Source of the DNA: Mantis religiosa
Lineage: Eukaryota; Arthropoda; Insecta; Mantodea; Mantidae
Direction: 5' to 3'
Assembly (NCBI GenBank): GCA_030765055.1
Contig: CM060950.1
Location: forward strand, 269,581,089 to 269,645,088
DNA length: 64,000 bases
The notes under the pieces: model-generated
Databases searched by the model: none
Told to the model about the DNA's origin: nothing
The model's input: the letters and a program-made list of their open reading frames with translations, nothing else
Translations under genes and position numbers: made by a program
In this document: in pieces, positions 30,836 through 42,159 of the stretch
Layout of the letters: the number at the start of each line of letters is the position of its first letter
How positions within the stretch are numbered: the first letter of the stretch is position 1

Positions 30836-32372
30836 TTCGGAAAGTAGTTAGAAGAGCGTTTTGGAAACATTGTGTAAATTGCGGTAAGAGAGGAGTGAGG
30901 AACATGGATAAAGAATTTAGAAGTTGAGTGAACAGGCTAATTAGCAGAGCCGAGAGAGATGAGTCAGAGGGATCTTGTTGTGCAGTAGTACGCCTCGTCG
31001 AGGAAGCAGAAGTTACACTGGCATAAGTTGCTGGTGAAGAAGTTGAAGGTACTGGTGATGCAGCTGGGGGTTGTAATGGTTGCTGTGCAGGATTGTCTGA
31101 TTGTTGTAGGGGATGGGAGCGATGAGAATTCCCAGGCTGTTGCCTTGTGTTGCTATTTTGTGTTCTGAATTTCAGTTCTAAATAATGCCGACAACCTCGG
31201 TAGTTAGCTGGATGGTTTTCATGACAATGAACACACTGAGCTGGAGTGTCTCTCGGTTTAGTGCACTGTGAGAAGTGATGATTTTCTAGACAGCGAACAC
31301 ACCTCGGGGTCAGCTGACAATAGTTCTTTGTGTGACCGTAATTCTGACAGCGGGTGCATTGCGGTATGTCAGTGTTACGACGGCGATGTTCCACCTTAAG
31401 AACACTGTAGAACAGGCGAGTTAGGTTGAGTATGGCTTTACCATCATCGCTGTTTAACAATTCCACCGCACAGAGAGGAATGGGTTGTTTCGACCGATTC
31501 ATAAGTCGAGTGACCTTCCGCACTGGGTAGTTCTGTAAGCACAGTTCGTCAAAGATTTCCTTATCAGTGAGCGAAGGAGGGATGTCTCGGATAATTACCG
31601 AGAAAAGCTTATCTGTTGGATTTCTGTAAGTGTAGTATTCCTGTTGTATGGAGCTGAAGTATGTAGTAAGTTTACGGAAATCGTCAGAAGTAGAGGGATG
31701 AACCTTAAGGATAGGCCCGCGAAGCTCTGTGTGAAATTCAGAGGTAACATTATTTTTTAGATCTTGTAATAGAAGTTGATAGTTACCAATGTTGCGCAAG
31801 CAAATTGGTGGAACTTTTTCCTTAGGTGTCTCGGAGTTGCTTGTCTCGTCCATGGCTGTGTTGTCTTCTAGTAGTGCGAAGCGGTTGTGCGTGGAAACAG
31901 AGTAAGCATAGCACGAGGCACTTGTTTGTTCTGATGGGGGAGCTGTACAGCGACGCTTACTCGGGCCAGCTGTGGCAGCAGGAGTGTGTGTAGCAGCGCG
32001 ACTAGAGCTGGTTGCCGGTGAACTGTTAGATGGGGCAGTCTCATGCATGATAACGTCACTCGTAGTTTTAGCGGTAACTATAGCAGCAGTTGACGTGGTA
32101 AGATGTAATTGTGACGGGCGTAAGGGTGATTGACGCACTGGTGAATTAGGATTAAAAGTATTGGTGCGAGAAACCTGGGTTGGCTGCGTAGACACTGGTT
32201 GAGCTTGCTGTAGAGGCACTGGTAACTGTGGGAATTCACTAGTGGTATTATAAACCATATCGATAGCTGAGCGTACTAGATGGCCGGTAGTTTCCGGCGT
32301 GAGAGACATAATAGGTGAGGAAAGAAAAGAAAAAAAAAATAGAGAAAAAGAAAGAAACACACCTGTACCCAA
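30822..32372 (-). CDS. Jockey-clade ORF1: Gag-like nucleic-acid-binding protein
   Basis: 516 codons from the first ATG. An in-frame ATG at 32309 (residue 22, MSLTPETT) is the more likely start, because the first 21 residues are a hydrophobic run untypical of Gag-like proteins. The N-terminal third is Ser/Thr/Pro-rich and disordered. An RRM-like fold around residues 255-330 includes FSVIIRDIPPSLTDKEIFDE. Three CCHC zinc knuckles follow at about 339-396 (CTRCQNYGHTKNYC, CVRCLENHHFSQC, CVHCHENHPANYRGC). A Gln/Ser/Pro-rich tail ends the protein. It should bind element RNA and form the RNP with the ORF2 protein. Fully open. Confidence 0.93.
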   Translation of the reverse strand: MGTGVFLSFSLFFFSFLSSPIMSLTPETTGHLVRSAIDMVYNTTSEFPQLPVPLQQAQPVSTQPTQVSRTNTFNPNSPVRQSPLRPSQLHLTTSTAAIVTAKTTSDVIMHETAPSNSSPATSSSRAATHTPAATAGPSKRRCTAPPSEQTSASCYAYSVSTHNRFALLEDNTAMDETSNSETPKEKVPPICLRNIGNYQLLLQDLKNNVTSEFHTELRGPILKVHPSTSDDFRKLTTYFSSIQQEYYTYRNPTDKLFSVIIRDIPPSLTDKEIFDELCLQNYPVRKVTRLMNRSKQPIPLCAVELLNSDDGKAILNLTRLFYSVLKVEHRRRNTDIPQCTRCQNYGHTKNYCQLTPRCVRCLENHHFSQCTKPRDTPAQCVHCHENHPANYRGCRHYLELKFRTQNSNTRQQPGNSHRSHPLQQSDNPAQQPLQPPAASPVPSTSSPATYASVTSASSTRRTTAQQDPSDSSLSALLISLFTQLLNSLSMFLTPLLPQFTQCFQNALLTTFRNGGV

Positions 32373-32747
32373 AGGGCACTAGTACACGTTAGTAAAAGAA
32401 CACTGTTTACACTGATTGTGAAAATACAATTCACTAGAAGATATCGTATTCCACAGTTAAACACAGTTACACTGTAAACACTCACGGAAGCAGCGCGCAC
32501 AAAATACGTCTGTCTGCCGCGACTGTCGGTACACGACTGCATTGTTACACTTACACAAATAAACTTAGCATTACTTCTAATAATTTTTCTTTTTGCAATT
32601 ATTTGAAATACTTCTATTTATCCATACATTTTATATGTGTATATATACTCTCACAGAGTAAGTGTGCAACAATTAAATCTAAGATAATAGTATGTTTAGC
32701 GAACATTTTGAAATAGAGGCCTTAGGATTTTGCAAAACTATTTTAAG

Positions 32748-33005
32748 GTGATACGGGGCCTGCCTCAGTAGCGTGGTGGTAGCATGTCTTCCTCACGTTC
32801 AAGAGGTCCGGAGTTCGAATCTCGGTCAGATTGAGTTACCTGGATAAGGTTTTTTCTTGGGTGTTCCCTTATCCTGAAAGACGAATGTTGGGTAACTCTA
32901 AGCTCTATGGACCCTGGGCTCATTTGAGCATCATTTCACCCATTCCATTCATCGTCCGATATGACTGAACGTTGGAGAACGTAAATTAAAAAAAAAGTGA
33001 TATGG
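32748..33005 (+). repeat. SINE-C copy with TSD
   Basis: tRNA-derived SINE (32757-32996). A-box-like TAGCGTGGTGGTAGCATG and B-box-like GAGTTCGAATCTC are on the plus strand, followed by a body and a terminal A9 run. Imperfect direct repeats GTGATACGG (32748-32756) and GTGATATGG (32997-33005) flank it. A second, inverted copy lies at 60949-61172. Confidence 0.85.
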
Positions 33006-34900
33006 ATTTAAACATCAGGGTGAAAGTCTGCAAAGGAGACAAATCCATGATTCTTATGTTCATTTATTTCTAATCTGCTTATTCACTTATATTGTTTATT
33101 GGCTCTCTGTTGTACATATATATGACATGAAAGAACATCCTATGAATCAGATATACCCATTTTGGGTTGTAAATGTGCAGTTGCTGCATGTGGTTCACTC
33201 ATCACATGTTATTGAGAGCAGGTTCTATTATATGTGGAATACAACCAGTGCTTAAGAGGGGGTTGCACTGCAATATTTTCCATTATTTCCTCTTCAGAAA
33301 ATGCAAACAATCATCATGTTACCAGATTCCATTTTTCTTGATTCTAACAATCTCCTGCAGTTGTTGATCTACAGAAATAAACATTCATTATGAATGATAA
33401 CTGTTATGAAATCATCCCTTTCACAATCTTTAATCAGCTACATTTCTGCCTGTATACTAGGTGAATCATACTTCTGCAAAACTATGTTACTCATCAAATA
33501 TAAATATATATATGGACAGGTCTGACATTGATTCATAGCATGGTCTGTCATAAGTCACTATGATACAATAAGATGGAGCCTCCTTATGGATGGAAAATAA
33601 ATAAAAGTATGTGATACAGACAGACTCATTCTTACAAGTTTAAACTCATGTTTCCTGAAACCGGCTTGTTAGACCACAGTCCTCTATCTCATATGCTGTA
33701 GTGCATCCCATATTTTGGCTTAATTTTTATAAAATATATATATCTATTACAAATTTAGTAATAGAAGATGTATACAAAGCTATTTAGTTTATAAACTCGT
33801 GTCCAGAAACTTATTTGGTGCTAGAACCTCTGAAAATGGGACAGGGGATGACCATAGGTAAGCAAACTAGTTTCTCTAACATGCAACAGATGTCACATTC
33901 ATTAGTTTGGTGTTTATTGTTGGTATTGTATCAGTTACTGCGTGATTTATAGCAGTCCTCTGTCAATATTACCTAACACATATTACCTAACACATCATGC
34001 AACCCATACCACATTTCCAAGATTGGAGGGCATTTAAGTGAAAGAGGGCTTAAATCCTAATAAAGACCCCTGTGTACATCTGCAGACAACTTGCACCAAA
34101 GTTCAAACTCTTTCCAAGAGTTTGACACCACATAATCAATCACTACACAAGTGTATTGAAGTTGGCAGCAGCAATTTTGAGTACCTTCAGTAGTTGATTA
34201 AATTGCTATGTTTACTTGCAGTATTTGTTTTGCTTACTTCTCTCCTATCTTTTGTGACTCTGGTATGCCCTCCTTATCTCAAAGATCCCTAGCTTATAAA
34301 TAAAGCATTTCTGGACATTTCAAAAGTGAGGATGGTCTGATTGCCTACATCATCAGTGCCAATGATATTGGTAATAAGGGTGAAAAAAATCTTTTATCAA
34401 GATTAAGGAATTTTTTCCACATTAATGATGTCTGCACTGATGCTAGAAGTTGCCATTTTTAGCGGTTGTTTATAGCCAGTGTTATTTTTACTTTTGTTTA
34501 CTTAATGTTTCTTTATTCTCTATCCTGTGTAACATAATTATAACTTCAACAGAGCAAATACAGGATTACTTATTTGTAAAGTTTGGAATTTTTTATTATA
34601 TGAACTTCAGTTTCAACACCAGATGGACATACTGCACAATAAAATGCTTTTCATATCGAACATCAAAGTTTAATAAATTCTTTTGTTTTTATGTATGAAT
34701 GGTATTTCCCAGACAAAAATCTGCTGGTTTTTTAAGATGCTTTAAAAGCTTAAGTTTTTCTTTCAGCTGATGATCTGGGGACGAAAAATGACCTGCAATT
34801 GCTGATTTACCCTTTGTTTATATTTCTCATGTGTTCTTTAAATCTTGTATTAATGTTTTTCTAATAAAATAGAGAACACATTCTTGCATACTTAATTACC
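33006..34900. other. Unassigned AT-rich stretch
   Basis: About 1.9 kb without a supported gene. Short ORFs at 33173-33367 and 34450-34698 show no family features. A possible PLE-like 3' end motif (TCAGCTGATGATCTGGGGACG near 34766) is too weak to call. Confidence 0.45.
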
Positions 34901-35830
34901 ACCAAATGCAATGGTGCTAGGTACAAGGGTGCCTTCATAGCTGCAGTAGTTTTCATAGCTTGTATGACAGCTATACATGCGGTTCTTTAAACTTTATTAA
35001 TTTACCTTTATGGTCAATCTGAAGAACCTAAGGCAACCAAATCAGTGATCCACAGGTTATTGATGCTATAAATATCCTGGTATGTATATACAATGGATCG
35101 TAGCAGGTCTTAGTCCTTCCTGCCCTCCTCTTTTACCATGCCTGCATCTAACTACTTCAAAAGTTGTTTTTACAAATTTTATTATGTTCTGAAAGCTGAT
35201 TCTAGTCCAAAATTAATAATTAAGCCCTCATTCCCAGCCTATTTTTCACTCTCTTCAGGGTTGACTGCATGAGCTTCCTGACTGTTTCCATGTATTAACC
35301 CTGAACTATGATGACATTATCATCAGCATAGACTTTGATGCTGAAATCTAAGTTACTTGCTTGAACAAGTTGTAGTCCAAAAATAATGGGGTTCCGCAGT
35401 AGAAGTGGTAACATCCCACCCTGTGGGTAACCACTCATGGCTGCTATCAACGAGACTTGTATCAAATATTGTTTCTGAGCATGGATTGAGTCCACCAATA
35501 ACAGGTTTCATCAATTCCAGTGGTAGTTATTGCATTGTTATCAATTGCCCTCAATTGCATTGAAGGCACCAAGTGCCACCTCATTGTTTCTGGATTGTCT
35601 TTTCCAAGTTAGAAGTGACCTGAAAAGGGTCAGTTTCAGCTAATTTGCATGCTGATTCTAGTGGACCTCCAAAGCACCTCCATTTACGTGCTCATCTAGT
35701 AGTTTCTCAAGAGTTTTGAGAATTCAATTAACCTGATTGGTTTTAGAGATTTTCAGACTAAAAAATTTCCCTGATTTTGGTATAAATAACAGATCTCTGG
35801 TAGCACAGTGTGGTTCAGAGAATTGCATCA
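34901..35830 (-). pseudogene. Degenerate LINE reverse transcriptase
   Basis: Broken minus-strand frames give, in order, LFIPKSGKFF (about 35790), LKTLEKLLDEHVNGGALEVH (about 35690), NNEVALGAFNAIEG (about 35580) and the ORF 35498-35295. That ORF holds AMSGYPQGGMLPLLL and IKVYADDNVIIVQG, the RT motifs ending in YADD. This is the order of a non-LTR RT palm domain. The FLDIEGAFD-type first Asp box is decayed. The clade is uncertain; it is not the Jockey element at 27.9-32.5 kb. Confidence 0.75.
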
Positions 35831-37991
35831 TAGGAGCTGCATAAATTAACATCTCACAGTCTATTTGCAAATATGCAAATTAAATATTTATAGATTCTAA
35901 TTTCGGGAAATTTGCAGACCAATTAAGAGAAGGGAGTGCCTCCAGATATTAGAAAGTGCTATAATTCACAAAGCTTTAATGCAAGAACTTAAGCAATATT
36001 TTACAAAAGGTTTACATTGTCAGTTATAAATAGTAGCAAAGGCTACATTGTGCCCTTCTACTGAGCAACTTTAGTTTATTGGTCTAGCTTACAATGCCCT
36101 AGGGAGATAAATGCATTGGATAACAAACAGCTAATACTTAACAATTAATGAACTCTGAAATTCCAGTTTGTTAAAATGTTGCCCATATGCTGTGCAACTT
36201 GTGCATGCAAAAACAACCCACCCAGACTCTTGCCAAATTTAACAATTTATAAACCTTTCAGTTGGCGTTTGAACAAAACACACCAAAATCATTCTCCTTG
36301 GGCACTGCACTAATGGAACCAATGGGTCCCTCCCCCCATTTCATAAGATTTGCAATTTCTAAAACATGTAAAACATTATGTAGAAAATGAAGCTAGCTAC
36401 AGTGAAGCAATGAATATTATACAAATATAACAATTTGCAACAAAAGCCTCACTTAACTTAAGAAAATGGTGTTAATTCTTCTTTCTAATTAATTTTGATT
36501 TTGAAACTAGGATAATATAGTATTAATACAAACATGAATGATTAAACTCGCCTGTTTCACACAAGGCTGACAAAAAATTACTTTCCCATTTGCTGAACGA
36601 TGTATCACCATTTATCCACTGTTTGAGAAGTACACTTCTGTTGCTTCTACCTTTTGGCATATTTGCGTAGGAAACTGATCTATGTGTGCACTTGAAACAC
36701 TGCTTGCAGAATGGGCTTTCCATTCCCCACATAAAGAGTAGTCATTTGTTAAGCCATTGAAATATCATTTAGCTAGTCTTCTTACTCGTCCTTGAGCGAA
36801 TTCTAAGATTTTTCCATGACATCATTAGCACATTGTGACACGTCTGTAAGGCAGATACCTACCTGACTAAACCCCTTTTCGTATATCAAATGTGCAGCAG
36901 TAAGAAATTTCTCTTTCCCGAAAACTTCAAATTGAAGTTGAAACCGACAAATGCAAAAGCTGTTGTCTCAAATTACAAGCAGAAGAAATTGGCTGAAAAG
37001 GCAGTTTTAGGCACTAATAAGCAGAATAGGCACAAACGTATGAAATAGGCATTTATAGGCACTATAAAACTAAAAAATTAGGTGAATAATTGTAGGAAAT
37101 GTGCTTATAACTTAAAAGCCTACATTTCTGAACAAAGGAATAAAATAGGCAAGTAGGGCAAAATCTGCCCCCTAGTTATAAGTTCTTCTCCATTACAGGC
37201 TATGTATTGGAATGTCATAGGTAGGGACACACCATTCTGTGTTTACTAGTTCATTGTTGATATTGTTTTAACATTATTATAATACATACTAGTTTCTCTA
37301 GTTTATGTTGGAATCAAGGTCATGTCAATCCAAGCCTAAGAAAAGACTAATTATAAGACAGGACAAAAATTTTGGGAATTCAGAGTAAATAGTACTTACT
37401 GGGGGATAGTGTTTCATTAGCAATTTGCGAATGTTTCTACTGTTGTGAAAGTGTTATGAAATGAAAGGATTTGCTGAATATATTACATTACATAATTCCT
37501 TTCATTTTATTTTAGTGAACACACACTGAGCACCTCTAGGCACATGATGGTTAGGGTGGAATCCAATTTTGAATGGGAAGAGTTACAAGTAATGAACAAT
37601 GGAAATATGCAATATGTAGCTTAGCGGCAATTTGTCTCTTGGATTATTTCTTTGAAGCGCTTTGGAAAAGGAAGCAGAAAAGTCTTACCTTCATGCATAA
37701 TTAAACAAATTTGGAATGAATCCCTTAATCCTAACAAAGAGTACAAACACTTTCGAGCTGCTGAAGGAAGAGACACTTCACAATTTAATTGAAAAGCTTG
37801 GTGTTCTTTTACAGTGCCAGACTTAGGTCTGTTAAATATTAGGTTTTGATAATTTATTTTCATGCAAATGATAGTTCGATTAGAAGAACAGTTAATTTTA
37901 AAGAAAGTCTTGTTTGAACTTCTGCTATAAACAAAATCAATCTGAAAGTTTTAAGTAGTTCATTACATTTAAACACAAATATACATATTGA
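35831..37991. other. Unassigned stretch
   Basis: About 2.1 kb with two minor minus-strand ORFs (36523-36732 and 37621-37863). The first contains two Cys-x2-Cys pairs but no recognisable finger. No repeat family or splice signal could be supported. Confidence 0.4.
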
Positions 37992-38439
37992 ATATTGTGA
38001 CTTTGTGGGTTCATAGAATTAAAAGTTCGAGTTGCAGATATTTCAAATGTTCTTTATTTCCGTAGAAATACACTGTTCAATTCTCACGTAACATCACGTC
38101 ACATACACACCACAATCTACCAAGGTTGATGACAATAACAGTGTTCTGATTACATCTGTTTACAACTCTGTTACAACATCTGTTCACGATTCCCTCTTGG
38201 CGAGTCGTCGCCTTCTTAAATACCTCATTGATAAATTCTAAATATTTCCGGAACAATAAAGAAACCAAAAAGTTGCTATCAATCGAGATGTCACCAGAAA
38301 TTACCATTTATCTCTGTTTCAGCAGACTGTTATCTCGCGCTATCTTTAACTGCTTATGCAAGCTCTTTATTACCATGGAACACTATCCGTCTGTTATCTA
38401 TTTGTGCCGAAAATTTTATGCCCATTGCCGCAACAATAT
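37992..38439 (-). repeat. Solo LTR of the Gypsy family, with 4-bp TSD
   Basis: A single LTR (37996-38435, 440 bp) on the minus strand, flanked by ATAT (37992-37995 and 38436-38439). Read on the minus strand it starts TGTTGCGGCAATGG and ends GAACCCACAAAGTCACA. It shares the family terminus and the region TTTCTACGGAAATAAAGAAC (polyadenylation signal) with Gypsy-A. No internal sequence adjoins it. LTR-LTR recombination removing the interior is the usual origin. Confidence 0.9.
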
Positions 38440-38474
38440 TAAAAGGAGAATTACCATTAACAGTGAAGTATTCA

Positions 38475-38592
38475 TTTGTTGGGAGTATTGAAATAGTCAC
38501 ACATATTTATACTCACCTTCACTTTTAAGTTTTAGAACATTTAAAAGTAGTAGGTGAGTGTAAATATGTGACTACTGCAATACTTCAACAAA
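38475..38592. repeat. Hairpin, arms about 42 bases
   Basis: The left arm (38475-38518) and right arm (38552-38592) are reverse complements with a few mismatches: GTATTGAAATAGTCACACAT against ATGTGACTACTGCAATAC. The loop is about 33 bases and AT-rich. Likely a small MITE. Confidence 0.75.
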
Positions 38593-38784
38593 CACATATT
38601 GAAATTTACTACTGCCCAAAGTTGTTATTATGAAGTTCCTGTAATCTCAAGCAAGAGAACCTCTTCATAGGTTCTAGCGTTTCAGGATAGGCCACTGAAG
38701 TGGATACATTGTGTAGCATCTTTGGCCAAGTAAATATCCTCCAGTCGAGTGTTTAATGCATTCATGTAATGTAGTGCGCTTTTC

Positions 38785-39480
38785 TTATGTCCCTAAGCCA
38801 CTCATTACTTTTACCTTATAAGCTGAAGCCATTCTACGTTTTGTTGGTTTTGAATATTTCAATTTTTCATGTGTAACTTGGTTGTTTACATTAGGAATAT
38901 AATCCATAAATGCCAACATTGGCTGGAATATCATTCTGTCATAACTAAAGTCCAATCTGTTGACTTTCTTCATCTTCTATAATGTGTTCATGTTTGCACT
39001 GATTAATTAATTTCCAGTCCTGCTATGATATTGGAAATATGGAAACAATTGAAATTGTTCAACCAACACAACTTCATCCTCTCCACACATTTGACATGAC
39101 TACCGTAACTGGTGTTTAACCTGACCACATGACCATAGTGTTTAACAATGCTGTCTTTCCGCCTTTGTAATAATGACAATCTTTTACTGATCTTAGTGAG
39201 TAGCATTTTAGCAGGAAACAAGACTGATGCCATATTTACAGATTTAGGTGTTATTTTGTGGAAATTTTGTTTTCAGCAATCTATGAACTCTTCAATGGTG
39301 ATCGGAAAGAAGTAGTTCAATATCTACACCATTTTCAAGTAATCTCAATTTTATAATTTGGCGTACTAGCTTTTCCAAATCGCCAATGAATATGACAAAA
39401 TCAGTTATCTTTTCAGTGCTGACAACTATGATATGTACTTTGCTAAAAATCTTGGGGTGTCAAATTGAATGTCCTCAGCT
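38785..39480 (-). pseudogene. Possible piggyBac-type transposase C-terminal fragment
   Basis: The minus-strand ORF 39233-39003 (MASVLFPAKMLLTKISKRLS, then a RRKDSIVKHYGHV segment) and the ORF 38973-38785 (KKVNRLDFSYDRMIF) follow the spacing of piggyBac/PGBD-type transposases: a strand before the last catalytic region, the K-x-YN-x-MGGVD area (here decayed to KHYGHVVRLN) and a KKKxxxLLxFR-like tail. Similarity is weak and the diagnostic Asp residues are gone. It may be unrelated. Confidence 0.3.
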
Positions 39481-40150
39481 AATCAAACCTTTCCACTTTG
39501 TCTGACAGTGTTTCTACTGTTATATTGCTGTAACCACACACACTTTATGAAGGTGAAACATAGAGGTCTATAACTTATTATAAAATGGAATAGACATGAA
39601 GTACAAATTGAAAGTCTTAGCCAAGGAATTGAAAACATAAAAACTTAAACCCTTTTCATAGAGAAACATTACTAATTTAACAAAAGGAAACAATTATTTC
39701 ATTGTGTTATTTTGTGAATGCCATAGAAGTTTAAGTCACTAATGCATTCAATTGTCACAGATAGTAAAGGCCCTCTGAATAAAATTGGTAGTTTTTGTTA
39801 ACTAGCAATACAAACATATTGTTGATTTTGCATTAAACTTTTGGTTCATTGACAATGATAATTTAAATTAAAAAATAAAACAAATTTAGGAATAAAGCAC
39901 AATTGTTATTTTGTAAAATAAACACTTTTCTGTTAATTTTGTTACTTGTGATGTTAACCACTCTGGAGAAAAATTTCTGATTATGCTGGTTGTGGCCAGC
40001 ATTAATTCCCTTCGAGAATTAATCACAAGTGTGTTGAAATTTATCTCTGCGAGTGAAGGAGGAACCACTATTATTAATAGACACTTGCTCAGTGTTGGCT
40101 TGGTTTGTTTCTTGCCTATAGCATGTGAATGCCTGTTTCTTTATTCATGC
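39481..40150. other. Unassigned AT-rich stretch
   Basis: No supported feature; a 94-codon plus-strand ORF at 39983-40267 has no family resemblance. Confidence 0.4.
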
Positions 40151-41370
40151 AGCAAGTCAGGTGCTAGGTTGGAAGCTGAGCACTGTTTTATGATTCATAA
40201 CCATACTTTAAAATGTCAAAAGCTAAAGTTACATTGCAGAAATGCAAGTTATGTGAAAGATATGTAGGAACAGTTTACTTAAGCTATAACACAAGTGTTT
40301 GTAATGGCCAATAGTACAGCAGAAAAGTTGGATAACTATGCTCTTTGAAACTAAATGAATAAATGCATGCAAGGTGGAGAAGGTGACCTACTCTACCTAT
40401 ACAAGAAGTGAATTCTCTTATGACAAAAGATATGAGACCAAATAGAAAATGTCAGAAATAAAGATGTATTCTATAACAATGCGACAAACATGGAAGTTGT
40501 TATTTTAATGTGATGCTTCGTCCTGTTCTTCATTCATAGAACAAAATAATAATGTGTAATGTGTAGTGTTTAATGCCCGCTTTTACTACATACGGCACCG
40601 CAGGCGGTGACGCTGATGATTCATGGGATGAAGATGGAGCACCAGTGGAATGAGATGGCGGGGGAAACCGGAGGTCCCAGAGAAAACCCGCCCTAGCGCT
40701 GTGTTGTCCACCACAAATCTCACTTTGCAGTCGCCTGGGATCGAACCCGGGCTGCCTTGGTGAGAGCCAAGCAGTCTAACCACTGAGCCATGGCGCGGCC
40801 TCATAGAACAAAATCCATATTTAGTTTCTTCAATGGTGTTGGATGCTGTTAATAGTCCTAAGTGTTTAAAAGCAATAGTGGATACCATGAGGGTGTATAA
40901 TATAGACAATGTGTGCACTGCAGCCATTGTTACCAACTCTGTGCACACATGACCACCTGTGTAAAAATGCTTCAATAGCTAATTGAAAACTTGAACCATG
41001 TTTATTATAGCATCTACAAAATAAAACCTTTTGGATAAAATATTTGAACGAAACTGAAAAAACTAAGTGTAGCTATAGTGAAGGCAAAGAATGCCTTTTT
41101 ATATACTTGTAAGCAGAAAAATAACTATTCCTTCTTTTGAGGCAGAAATACCAAAATATAATAAAATGTCTGCTTTTCCTATGCCCCTGGGTATGCGGTG
41201 GAATTCATGATTGAAATCGACTGTGTACTTTGCAATCCATGTAAAATATTCTGCAGAACTTTTCTGAGGATGGACATTTAGGAACACTTTCTCTCAAAGT
41301 AGCCAATACTGCAGTGATTCAAACTATTGAGCTTAGCTGTTTGTGTCTGCTATATGCTGCCAACTAATAG
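40151..41370 (+). pseudogene. hAT-like transposase remnant 2
   Basis: Broken plus-strand frames. Near 40216 a short frame has KCKLCERYV. Near 40840-40970 the stretch VLDAVNSPKCLKAIVDTMR, then YNIDNVCTAAIVTNS, resembles the hAT region before the second catalytic Asp (NVCAFVSDSAxYM). Near 41090-41220 the stretch VKNAFLYTCKQKNNY, then KMSAFPMPLGMRWNS, fits the VPVxTRWNSW box. SINE-B interrupts it at 40548-40800. Numerous stops; no terminal repeats found. Confidence 0.55.
40534..40814 (-). repeat. SINE-B insertion with 14-bp TSD
   Basis: The SINE (40548-40800), with its tRNA-like head on the minus strand (A-box TGGCTCAGTGGTTAGAC, B-box GGTTCGATCCC), is flanked by the perfect direct repeat TCATAGAACAAAAT (40534-40547 and 40801-40814). 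It is nearly the same length as the copy at 10413-10658 and also lies antisense in a hAT remnant. Confidence 0.9.
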
Positions 41371-41464
41371 AGCTGACCATTTTCTTGGAAGAATTTTGTG
41401 TCACATCATATGTACTCCAAGGGAAACCTAACATTGAGGTAGCATTCAAAAACTGTCATTGAAG

Positions 41465-41534
41465 TTTTTCTTCTTCTTCTTCTTCTTCTTCTTCTTCTTC
41501 TTCTTCTTCTTCTTCTTCTTCTTCTTCTTCTTCT

Positions 41535-41571
<37 letters not shown>
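41465..41571. repeat. (CTT)n microsatellite followed by poly(T)
   Basis: About 24 CTT units, then about 34 T. It is low-complexity and may be a decayed poly(A) tail of a minus-strand retroelement. Confidence 0.95.
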
Positions 41572-41573
<2 letters not shown>

Positions 41574-42150
41574 AGAATTGGTGCATTAAACTGAAATACA
41601 AATAGACATTGTAAAACTCTTTAGCTAGAGTTTTTAACCAAATTGTATTGAAAGAATCACCTTTCCACTAAAATTAAAATGGCAATAGAAATATTTCCAG
41701 TGCATATCAGCTGTCTTGAACTGGGGAGATCCACATCACAAATTGGAGAAGGGACAAACAAGATCATTGTTTGATTCTCAAAATGCATCCAAGAATAGAT
41801 CACCATCTAAACTTAAGGAACTGTTCATTCTTCATGAAGAAGTTAGGATTACAGCAATTCCCAGAATCCCACAGTGTCTTCGACACTGCTGTCAAAGAAC
41901 AAATTGGTGGGGAAAAATGAGTGAAAATAAGTGTTGTGAAAATACTTTGTGGACTGAAAATGTTACACCAAAACTTTGCTGCTGCAGTACTGGAGAGTGT
42001 GTGATACCCAGGTTCTAAAGTTGTCTTGGAGAGATTGTTCTCTCGAAGTACAGTCTGCGGGTGAATGACAAGAGGAGGTGATTGTAGCTAATGCAGAGGC
42101 AATCACCATGATCTGGCTTGCGTAAGATAATTTGGTTATTTTATACATTT
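41572..42150. other. Unassigned; 100-codon ORF at 41716-42018 (+)
   Basis: The ORF is Cys-rich near its C-terminus but I recognise no family and see no splice context. Confidence 0.4.
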
Positions 42151-42159
42151 TAATGAAGT

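Larger units (their letters stand above)
27908..32552 (-). mobile_element. Full-length Jockey-clade LINE with 12-bp TSD
   Basis: A non-LTR retrotransposon on the minus strand, 27920-32540 (about 4.6 kb). It is bounded by the perfect direct repeat ATTGTTACACTT (27908-27919 and 32541-32552). The 3' end is an A-rich tail (T-rich at 27918-27945 on the plus strand). The 5' end begins GCAGTCGTGTACC, with a 5' UTR of roughly 170-230 bases before ORF1. Two long overlapping ORFs are both open. Two ORFs (Gag-like with three CCHC knuckles, then APE endonuclease plus RT), the overlap and the A-tail fit the Jockey clade. The perfect TSD, complete 5' end and open frames indicate a recent insertion. It lies antisense in what appears to be the intron of the host gene at 27236-27626. 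Confidence 0.93.

Noticed and set aside
38077..38307. 76-codon minus-strand ORF and 87-codon plus-strand ORF at 38228-38491
   Set aside because: Both fall inside or across the solo LTR and have no protein family features.
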